Shown here: positions 26,990 through 32,617 of the stretch, in pieces
How the letters are laid out: the number at the start of each line of letters is the position of its first letter
How positions within the stretch are numbered: position 1 is the stretch's first letter
Assembly: GCA_030148915.1 (NCBI GenBank)
Contig: JASBSN010000080.1
Coordinates: forward strand, 1-32,617
From: Thiogranum sp.
Lineage (GTDB): Bacteria > Pseudomonadota > Gammaproteobacteria > DSM-19610
Direction of reading: 5' to 3'
Length of the DNA stretch: 32,617 nt
Made by a program: the position numbers and the translations under genes
Notes under the pieces: generated by a model
Seen by the model: the letters and a program-made list of their open reading frames with translations, nothing else
Database searches by the model: none
What the model was told of the DNA's origin: nothing

Positions 26990-27073
26990 GTCTGGAAGTG
27001 TACCAGAAGCTGCGCGCACGGGAAGCGGCGGAAAAGGCTTTACAGTCAGCGCAGGCGCTTACATCATGCCGAT

Positions 27074-27093
27074 GCGGGGCGATACCGCCCCGC
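27074..27093. repeat. G+C-rich hairpin in the radC leader
   Basis: GCGGGGCG and CGCCCCGC form a perfect 8-base stem with a 4-base loop about 25 bases before the radC ATG, just ahead of its ribosome site. It could modulate radC translation. There is no T run, so it is not a standard terminator. Confidence 0.4.
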
Positions 27094-27116
27094 CACTGAG
27101 CACAAGGAGGTGCTGT

Positions 27117-27791
27117 ATGTCGATTCCGCATTGGCCGGCGGCCGAGCGTCCACGGGAAAAGCTTTTGTCGGCCGGTCCCCGGGCGCTGTCCGACGCCGAA
27201 CTGCTGGCTATCTTTCTACGCAGCGGCTGCCGCGGCCAGAATGCCGTCGAACTGGCGCGCCAACTGATCCGCGATTTCGGCGGCCTGCGGCAGCTGATGC
27301 TGGCCGACCAACACAGGCTGCTCGCCACTCGCGGCCTGGGACCGGCCAAGTATGCACAGCTACAAGCGGTGCTGGAGCTGGCTAAACGTCACCTCGGAGA
27401 AGCCTTGCGCCGAGGTGACGTACTGACTAATCCCGATCTGACCCGTGAGTATCTGTCGGCCCGCCTGCGCGACTATGACTATGAAGTGTTCGCGTGCCTG
27501 TTCCTCGATGTGCGCCACCGGCTGATCCGTTATGAAGAACTGTTTCGCGGCACCATCGACGGCGCCAGTGTGCATCCTCGTGAAGTGGTGCGGCGCGCCC
27601 TTGAGCATAACGCCGCCGCCGTGGTGCTGGCACACAACCACCCATCCGGGGTCGCCGAACCGAGCGATGCCGACCGGCGCATCACCCGGCGCTTACGCGA
27701 CGCCCTGGATCTGGTGGACATCCGTGTGTTGGACCATCTGGTGGTCGGCGACCGCGCCTCGGTGTCCTTCGCCGAGCGCGGCTGGCTGTGA
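27117..27791 (+). CDS. radC: RadC/MPN-domain protein
   Basis: The RadC family has a helix-hairpin-helix N-terminal part and a JAMM metalloprotease-like domain; the older DNA-repair assignment was withdrawn and the role is unknown. From the ATG at 27117 the protein has 224 residues. It shows [27 protein letters not shown] at residues 11-37, the hairpin [21 protein letters not shown] and the complete metal motif HNHPSG at 173-178 with Asp185. A perfect AAGGAGG ribosome site sits 7 bases before this ATG, which decides the start against a much longer open frame running back to 26583. It is divergent from coaBC, as in E. coli and Pseudomonas. Confidence 0.95.
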   Translation: MSIPHWPAAERPREKLLSAGPRALSDAELLAIFLRSGCRGQNAVELARQLIRDFGGLRQLMLADQHRLLATRGLGPAKYAQLQAVLELAKRHLGEALRRGDVLTNPDLTREYLSARLRDYDYEVFACLFLDVRHRLIRYEELFRGTIDGASVHPREVVRRALEHNAAAVVLAHNHPSGVAEPSDADRRITRRLRDALDLVDIRVLDHLVVGDRASVSFAERGWL

Positions 27792-27819
27792 GCGGTTACC
27801 GACGAACACAGCGGTTACC
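27791..27819. repeat. Direct repeat of AGCGGTTACC behind radC
   Basis: The 10-base sequence AGCGGTTACC occurs at 27791-27800 and again at 27810-27819, 19 bases apart start to start. The first copy overlaps the last base of the radC stop. The rest of the 189-base gap up to rpmB holds the rpmB promoter; I see no other feature. Confidence 0.5.
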
Positions 27820-27893
27820 AAAAACCTTTTAATAGTCAGTGAGATAGGGAAGCCTGAAAGCCGCCCGCCGAGCCCCGCCCACCGACGACGGTC

Positions 27894-27922
27894 TTGCCTG
27901 CGGCAGTTCGCTCTGGTATAAA
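27894..27922 (+). promoter_or_regulatory. rpmB-rpmG promoter (sigma-70 type)
   Basis: TTGCCT at 27894-27899 and TATAAA at 27917-27922 are separated by exactly 17 bases. The -10 box matches at five of six positions and the -35 box at four. The start point would lie near 27929, giving a leader of about 50 bases before rpmB. This is the best promoter in the window. Confidence 0.7.
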
Positions 27923-27980
27923 GCGCGGTTCCCGTTGCCCGCTCGATGCGGGCCGTGACTGAATTTTTGAGGATCTGACC

Positions 27981-28217
27981 ATGTCCAAAGTGTGCCAGGT
28001 GACCGGCAAGCGCCCGATTACGGGTAATAACGTTTCCCATGCGCATAACAAAACCCGCCGCCGGTTTCTGCCGAACCTGCATTCACACCGCTTTTGGGTG
28101 GAGGGCGAGAAACGCTGGGTCAAGCTGCGTGTTTCCTCCAAAGGCATGCGCATTATCGACAAACAGGGCATTGAGTCCGTATTGGCCGACATGCGCGCCC
28201 GCGGCGAAAAACTCTAG
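27981..28217 (+). CDS. rpmB: 50S ribosomal protein L28
   Basis: L28 is a small basic protein of the large ribosomal subunit. The 78-residue sequence matches the E. coli length and family pattern: [20 protein letters not shown], then ARNK-type [17 protein letters not shown] and the C-terminal [19 protein letters not shown]. It has a single Cys at residue 5, so it is not the form with four zinc-binding cysteines. A GAGG site lies about 9 bases before the ATG. It is followed by rpmG after 8 bases in the standard rpmBG pair. Confidence 0.98.
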   Translation: MSKVCQVTGKRPITGNNVSHAHNKTRRRFLPNLHSHRFWVEGEKRWVKLRVSSKGMRIIDKQGIESVLADMRARGEKL

Positions 28218-28225
28218 GAGCTCCC

Positions 28226-28381
28226 ATGCGTGACAAGATCAAAATGGTATCCAGCGCCGGCACCGGGCATTTCTATACCACTACCAAGAACAAGCGCACC
28301 ACGCCCGACAAACTGGAGATGAAGAAATTCGATCCGGTGGTTCGTAAGCATGTGACGTACAAGGAAAGCAAAATCAAGTAA
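28226..28381 (+). CDS. rpmG: 50S ribosomal protein L33
   Basis: L33 is a 51-residue basic protein of the large ribosomal subunit, too short for many gene finders. The sequence runs [20 protein letters not shown], then [20 protein letters not shown] and ends [11 protein letters not shown]. It has no cysteine, so it is the zinc-independent form. A TAGGAG site precedes the ATG. It follows rpmB and is followed by a strong terminator. Confidence 0.98.
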   Translation: MRDKIKMVSSAGTGHFYTTTKNKRTTPDKLEMKKFDPVVRKHVTYKESKIK

Positions 28382-28399
28382 TCCCTGCTGCCTTGGCCT

Positions 28400-28430
28400 A
28401 AAAAAAGCCCGGCGTCGCCGGGCTTTTTTT
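28400..28430. terminator. Strong intrinsic terminator, usable on both strands
   Basis: AGCCCGGC and GCCGGGCT form a perfect 8-base G+C-rich stem with a 3-base loop (28406-28424), flanked by A6 on the left and T7 on the right. It ends rpmBG on the plus strand. By symmetry it also ends the desaturase gene, whose stop lies at 28449 on the minus strand. Confidence 0.92.
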
Positions 28431-28448
28431 GTTGCTGTAGGCAGAGGC

Positions 28449-29651
28449 TCAGGCCGGCTGCAGACTGTAACCCTTCAAGCGCCGCGCGAACTGCTGCAAA
28501 GCGTGCACCCCGGTGGCCTCGGCCTGCTGACACCATTCCTGCAGGGCCTGCAAGAGATGCTCGTGACTCGAGGCCGAGCGGTTCCAGATACCCTGGAGCC
28601 GCTCGCGGTACTGATAAACGGTGCGCAGGTTGGCGAAACGCTCCAGCACGCCCTCCAGGAGACCACGACTGCGGGCATCCATAATCGCCGGGTTGCGCAC
28701 CAATAACCGGCGTGCATGGCGCAGGCGCCGGCGGCAGGCGCCGTTGCGACACCGGTATTCCTGGCGCACCACCGGCAGCACCACTTCACGGGCGTAATTC
28801 GACATGACATTCAGCCGATTGGCAATCACCGCGCGCAGCGTATCCATATCCACCCGCTCCTTGTCGTTGATGATATGCGCCCTCGGCGCAAGCTTTTTGA
28901 CGCGCGCCAGACCCAGCGCCTGAAGCACACGGATGTACCCCCACCCCAGGTCGAATTCCCAGCGACGGTTGGAAAACTTGGCCGAACTGGCAAACGCATG
29001 GTGATTGTTATGCAGCTCTTCGCCGCCGACCAGCAGTCCCAGCCAGGCGATGTTGCGCGAGGCATCCGGGGTTTCGAAGTTCCGATACCCCCACCAGTGG
29101 CCAACGCCGTTGATCACCCCGGCCGCCCATACCGGAATCCATAACATCTGCACGCCCCACAGCGCCAACCCGGCAAATCCAAACAGCGTAAAATCGATTA
29201 TCAGCAGGATTGACACCCCCAGTATCGGGTGGGCACTGTAGAGGTGCCGCTCCAGCCGGTCGTCGGGAGTGTTGTGGCCGTAACTGTCCAGCGTCTCCCG
29301 GTTTTCGGCCTCGGCGCGATAGAGCTCGGCGCCCCGCCACAATACGGTGGAAATCCCCCGGGTCTGCGGGCTGTGCGGGTCCTCGGGCGTTTCGCACCTG
29401 GCGTGGTGTTTACGGTGAATTGCCACCCATTCCCGGGTCACCATACCGGTGGTCAGCCACAACCAGAAACGAAAAAAATGGCTGACCGCAGGATGCAGAT
29501 CCAGCGCCCGGTGCGCCTGATGGCGATGGAGGAAAACGGTAACGGCGATAATCGTAATATGGGTCAGCGCCAGCGCGGTCAACAGCCAGCCCCACCACGG
29601 CAATTGGATGAAACCGGAATACCAGGAATACTCTGAAAGCAGCGTGGACAT
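28449..29651 (-). CDS. Membrane fatty-acid desaturase (acyl-CoA / delta-9 type)
   Basis: This is an integral-membrane di-iron desaturase that would put a cis double bond into saturated acyl chains, helping membrane fluidity. From the ATG at 29651 it has 400 residues. The three His boxes are complete: HRHQAH at 42-47, HRKHH at 79-83 and HNNHH at 214-218. Hydrophobic segments lie at about 22-42, 55-70, 142-162 and 165-185. The C-terminal 150 residues are a charged helical extension, longer than in minimal desaturases but seen in proteobacterial relatives. GAGGTGAAG stands right before this ATG, which decides it over the frame start at 29669. The substrate form (acyl-CoA, phospholipid or ACP) cannot be told. 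Confidence 0.92.
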   Translation of the reverse strand: MSTLLSEYSWYSGFIQLPWWGWLLTALALTHITIIAVTVFLHRHQAHRALDLHPAVSHFFRFWLWLTTGMVTREWVAIHRKHHARCETPEDPHSPQTRGISTVLWRGAELYRAEAENRETLDSYGHNTPDDRLERHLYSAHPILGVSILLIIDFTLFGFAGLALWGVQMLWIPVWAAGVINGVGHWWGYRNFETPDASRNIAWLGLLVGGEELHNNHHAFASSAKFSNRRWEFDLGWGYIRVLQALGLARVKKLAPRAHIINDKERVDMDTLRAVIANRLNVMSNYAREVVLPVVRQEYRCRNGACRRRLRHARRLLVRNPAIMDARSRGLLEGVLERFANLRTVYQYRERLQGIWNRSASSHEHLLQALQEWCQQAEATGVHALQQFARRLKGYSLQPA

Positions 29652-29759
29652 CTTCACCTCGATACGCAAATATGCCCTCGTATTCTACCATACGGCGTGG
29701 AAAAGCCTCTCTCCGTGGTCTTTTCTGCGCCGGCAAACCTGCCCTTAAAGCGCTGTAAC

Positions 29760-29768
29760 TGATAGAAT
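29760..29768 (+). promoter_or_regulatory. Possible extended -10 promoter of the EAL-HDOD gene
   Basis: TGATAGAAT is an extended -10 element (TGN plus TAGAAT, five of six) 33 bases before the ATG. The -35 position (TGCCCT) is poor, as is common for extended -10 promoters. The rest of the 150-base gap with the desaturase gene shows nothing I can name. Confidence 0.4.
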
Positions 29769-29801
29769 CCTGACGACAAAAATATTTTCCAGCGGTTTAC
29801 C

Positions 29802-31010
29802 ATGAATGACATTTTTATCGGTCGTCAGCCTATCTACGACCGGGAGTTGAGGGTTTTCGCCTATGAGCTGCTATTCCGGGCGGCAGCCGACAACCGGGCT
29901 GAATTTGTCGATGGGGATCAAGCCACTACCGATGTCATCGTCAACACCTTTCTGGAAATCGGCCTGGATAATATTGTCGGCAAGCACCTTGCGTTCATTA
30001 ATCTGACACGCGCTTTCTTTGTCGGCGAGCACACCATTTCACTGCCCCGCAACCGCGTCGTGCTGGAGTTGCTCGAAGACATCGATGCGGACGAGGAAGT
30101 GATTGCGGGGGTCAAGCGTCTGGCCGATCTGAATTACACCATCGCTCTGGACGATTTTATCTATCATGAATCACTGCAACCGCTGGTGGACCTGGCGCAT
30201 ATCGTTAAAATCGATCTGACAAAACTCGACCGTGACGGCGTTCGCGAGCATGTGCGGCAGTTGCGTCACTATCCGTTGCGACTGCTGGCGGAAAAAGTCG
30301 AGACCCAGAGTGACTTCGATTTCTGTCAGTCGTTGGGTTTTGATTACTTCCAGGGGTATTTCTTCGCTCAGCCGAAAATCATTCGTGGACAGCGCCTGCC
30401 GAACAACCGGCTGAGCATCCTCAGGCTGCTGAGCCGCCTGCAAAACCCCGGCATAAGCCCCGAAGAGCTCGAAACGCTGATCTCTCAGGACGTAGCGTTC
30501 AGCTATCGCATTCTGCGCTACGTCAATTCGGCCTCGCTGGCGCTGAGCCGTAAAATCGAATCGATTCACCAGGCCGTGGTGATCCTCGGTCTGCAGACTA
30601 TCAGGTGCTGGACCACGCTGCTGGCCATGTCCCAGGTGGACAATAAACCCGCCGAGTTGGTGGTCACGGCGATGGTGCGCGCAAAAATGGCCGAAAGCCT
30701 GGCCAAGGCCATACGCGCCGAGCAACCGGAAACGTTCTTCTGCGTCGGCCTGTTCTCCGCGCTTGACGCGCTGATGGACAACAGCATGGAAGAAATACTC
30801 ACCCAATTGCCGCTGGCCGATCACATTGCCGATGCCCTGTTGCACCGCCGGGGCCTGCACGGCGAAATTCTCGATTGCGTGCTTGCTTATGAGCGCGGCC
30901 AATGGGACAACCTCGGCTGCAATCAGCTCGGCTCCCACAAGATACGCGATTGTTTTCTCGAAGCCCTGCAGTGGGCGTCGGGTGTCAGCCAGCAATTGAT
31001 CGAAGAGTAA
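29802..31010 (+). CDS. EAL-HDOD signalling protein (YuxH/CdgJ-like)
   Basis: This 402-residue soluble protein joins an EAL domain (about residues 4-195) to an HDOD domain (about 200-400). EAL domains bind or cleave cyclic di-GMP; HDOD domains are regulatory modules. The EAL signature reads ELL at 22-24. Most acidic and amide positions remain: Asn67, Glu89, Asp117-Asp118, Lys136, Glu164 and Gln184 in FQGYFF. However, the DDFG loop reads DDFIYHES and the Asp normally a few residues before the KID motif is not evident in LAHIVKID. Many proteins of this arrangement lack activity; CdgJ of Vibrio affects motility. Activity here is uncertain. A link to the pil genes in this window would be natural but is not shown. 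Confidence 0.9.
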   Translation: MNDIFIGRQPIYDRELRVFAYELLFRAAADNRAEFVDGDQATTDVIVNTFLEIGLDNIVGKHLAFINLTRAFFVGEHTISLPRNRVVLELLEDIDADEEVIAGVKRLADLNYTIALDDFIYHESLQPLVDLAHIVKIDLTKLDRDGVREHVRQLRHYPLRLLAEKVETQSDFDFCQSLGFDYFQGYFFAQPKIIRGQRLPNNRLSILRLLSRLQNPGISPEELETLISQDVAFSYRILRYVNSASLALSRKIESIHQAVVILGLQTIRCWTTLLAMSQVDNKPAELVVTAMVRAKMAESLAKAIRAEQPETFFCVGLFSALDALMDNSMEEILTQLPLADHIADALLHRRGLHGEILDCVLAYERGQWDNLGCNQLGSHKIRDCFLEALQWASGVSQQLIEE

Positions 31011-31104
31011 TCGCGCTCCTTGCCGACGAGCGCCGGCATTTTTCGGTTGCACCTGCCGGGTGTATCGGAAACAATGCCGTCAATCCCTCAACGCGCAGCG
31101 CCCC

Positions 31105-32616
31105 TTGAGCCAGACAAACGACTCTCGCCCGCTGGCCGCCATCGATCTGGGCTCCAACAGCTTTCACATGATCGTTGCCGAACTGCGGCACGGCCAGTTG
31201 ATGATCATCGACAGGCTGCGCGAGACCGTGCGCCTGTCCGAAGGACTGGAAATCAACGGCAAGCTGGGTGCCGCGGCACGGCAACGGGCACTCGACTGCC
31301 TGTCCCGGTTCGGCGAGCGTCTGCGCGACATGCATGCCTCGAAAGTGCGCGCGGCGGGTACGAGCACCTTGCGGCGCGCGCGCGACGCCGGCGAGTTCCA
31401 GTCGCGGGCTGAAGAAGCACTCGGGCACCCGATCGAGGTCATCTCCGGCATCGAGGAAGCGCGCCTCATCTACAATGGCGTATTGCACAGCATGCCGCCA
31501 CACGCCGGGCACCGGCTCGTGCTCGACATCGGCGGTGGCAGCACCGAGCTGATCGTCGGCAAGTGGCCGGAAACGCGGGCGCTGGAAAGCCTGCCTCTCG
31601 GCTGTGTCGCGATGACCGAACGCTACTTCACGGGCGGGACAATCACCCGCGATGCCTTCGACGCTGCCCGGCTCGCGGCGCGACTCGAGTTGCGTCCGGT
31701 CAAGGCGTTTTTCAGGAACCTCCCGGACCTGCAGGCGGTTGGCACCTCGGGCACGATTCTCGCGACCGAGCGCGTGGCGCGCGGGACCGGGGTCACCGAA
31801 AGCGACGGCCTGACGGTCGGGGCGGTCGAGGCATTGATTGACAAGGTGATCGGCCTCGAACGAATCGATGCGCTGCAACTGGACGGGCTGTCGGAACGGC
31901 GCGCGCAGGTGTGGCCGGGCGGGCTCGCGATTCTCGTCGAGCTGCTGGGCGTGCTGCAGGTCGGCCGCCTGCAGGTGTCGACCGGTGCCCTGCGCGAGGG
32001 CCTGTTGTACGAGCAGGTCGGCCGGCTGCGGCACGAGGACGCGCGCGAGCGAACCTTGCAGGCCATGGCCCGCCGCTACCACGTGGACGAAGACCAGGCG
32101 ATGCGCGTGCGGGACACCGCCGCGCGCCTCCTGGTGCAGTGCCGGGACTCCTGGGAGCTGGGATCCGAACTGGCCGCCAACGCGCTGGCCTGGGCCGCGC
32201 AGCTGCACGAGATCGGGCTCGACATCTCGCATGACGGCTACCAGCGGCACGGCGCCTACATCGCGGCCAATGCCGACATGCCGGGTTTTCCCCGGGCCGA
32301 GCAGGCCATGCTCGCCTACCTCATCTCCAACCAGCGCCGGCAGCTGACGACCAGCCCGCGGCTGCGCCTGCCCTCCGGCTGGCGGCGAAAGGCGCTGCGG
32401 CTGGCCGTGCTCCTGCGTCTCGCCGTGCTGCTGAACAGGAACCGCAGCGCCGATCCGCTGCCGGCGTTCCAGCTCCACGCCGAACGCAACAAGGCGAGCA
32501 TCCGCTTTCCCGCGGCCTGGTTGCACGACAATCCGCTGACGGTGGCCGATCTCAAGCGCGAACAGGGTTATCTTGAGCAGGCGGGCATCGGGTTGCTGGT
32601 CGAGGAGTTCGACTGA
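31105..32616 (+). CDS. ppx: Ppx/GppA-family exopolyphosphatase
   Basis: Ppx removes terminal phosphates from polyphosphate; the related GppA converts pppGpp to ppGpp. The protein has the actin-like ATPase fold with AAIDLGSNSFHMIVAEL at the start, AAGTSTLRRARDAGEF near residue 85, ISGIEEARLIYNGV, the second phosphate loop LDIGGGSTELIVG near residue 140 and a C-terminal HD-like helical part (AAQLHEIGLDISHDGYQRHG). With TTG at 31105 it has 503 residues, close to Ppx length. A longer ATG frame begins at 31060 with 15 unlikely residues, and neither start has a good ribosome site. It is complete and stops one base before the window edge. It looks richer in G+C than the gene before it. Ppx and GppA cannot be told apart with certainty. 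Confidence 0.88.
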   Translation: MSQTNDSRPLAAIDLGSNSFHMIVAELRHGQLMIIDRLRETVRLSEGLEINGKLGAAARQRALDCLSRFGERLRDMHASKVRAAGTSTLRRARDAGEFQSRAEEALGHPIEVISGIEEARLIYNGVLHSMPPHAGHRLVLDIGGGSTELIVGKWPETRALESLPLGCVAMTERYFTGGTITRDAFDAARLAARLELRPVKAFFRNLPDLQAVGTSGTILATERVARGTGVTESDGLTVGAVEALIDKVIGLERIDALQLDGLSERRAQVWPGGLAILVELLGVLQVGRLQVSTGALREGLLYEQVGRLRHEDARERTLQAMARRYHVDEDQAMRVRDTAARLLVQCRDSWELGSELAANALAWAAQLHEIGLDISHDGYQRHGAYIAANADMPGFPRAEQAMLAYLISNQRRQLTTSPRLRLPSGWRRKALRLAVLLRLAVLLNRNRSADPLPAFQLHAERNKASIRFPAAWLHDNPLTVADLKREQGYLEQAGIGLLVEEFD

Positions 32617-32617
32617 G

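Noticed and set aside
26583-27116. N-terminal extension of radC by 178 codons
   Set aside because: The extension runs opposite coaBC, has no RadC-like sequence, and a perfect AAGGAGG site marks the start at 27117.
30985-32526. Long open frame on the minus strand across ppx
   Set aside because: It is antisense to ppx, whose motifs are complete, and its product looks like compositional noise.

Overview
The window is a dense, gene-rich stretch of chromosome from a gammaproteobacterium of fairly high G+C. About 36 protein genes are visible, nearly all of them house-keeping or type IV pilus genes. I see no rRNA, tRNA, CRISPR array, insertion sequence or prophage. No gap between genes exceeds about 215 bases. 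Gene order strongly resembles the Pseudomonas pilGHIJ / gshB / tonB / yqgE / ruvX / pyrR-pyrB-pyrC' / pilTU / proC-yggT block. It also resembles the crc-pyrE / argB-algC-dut-coaBC-radC-rpmBG block. Several departures (an apbE insertion, a pyrK-like gene, no yggS, no metXW) point to a non-Pseudomonas gammaproteobacterium. A Chromatiales or Ectothiorhodospiraceae-like lineage is my guess from layout alone.

Layout. Positions 1-2323 (minus) hold the start of the Pil-Chp chemosensory operon, pilG-pilH-pilI-pilJ, with pilJ cut by the window edge. Positions 2529-10174 (plus) hold gshB, an ApbE-type lipoprotein, a TonB-like protein, yqgE/algH, ruvX, pyrR, pyrB, an inactive pyrC-like gene and a PyrK-like flavoprotein. 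Most of these genes overlap by 1-8 bases. Positions 10188-12353 (minus) hold the twitching motors pilT and pilU. Positions 12565-16972 (plus) hold proC, yggT, a DUF167 gene with a CTG start, a dynamin-like GTPase and a DUF4426 periplasmic protein. Positions 16962-19665 (minus) hold a DsbD/UreH-like membrane protein, ampG and an exonuclease III/Crc-family gene, divergent from pyrE at 19728. Positions 20375-27791 hold a TauE-type permease, a DUF4124 protein, the minus-strand coaBC-dut-algC-argB operon and radC. Positions 27981-28381 hold rpmB-rpmG with a clear promoter and a strong terminator. The rest holds a fatty-acid desaturase (minus), an EAL-HDOD signalling protein and a Ppx/GppA phosphatase that ends one base before the window edge.

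How they work together. PilG, PilH, PilI and PilJ sense and relay signals to the pilus motors PilT and PilU, and the TonB-like gene sits where Pseudomonas tonB3, a twitching gene, sits. PyrR, PyrB, PyrC' and PyrE cover parts of pyrimidine synthesis, and Dut and CoaBC serve nucleotide and cofactor metabolism. AlgC supplies sugar phosphates for surface polysaccharides.

I did not find an obvious wholly new system. The points most worth a second look are: the dynamin-like GTPase with a sigma-28-like promoter and a 20-codon leader frame; the DUF167 gene that begins on CTG directly after, and in frame with, the yggT stop; a Crc-position gene that keeps all exonuclease III catalytic residues; and a pyrK-like gene next to a dead dihydroorotase.
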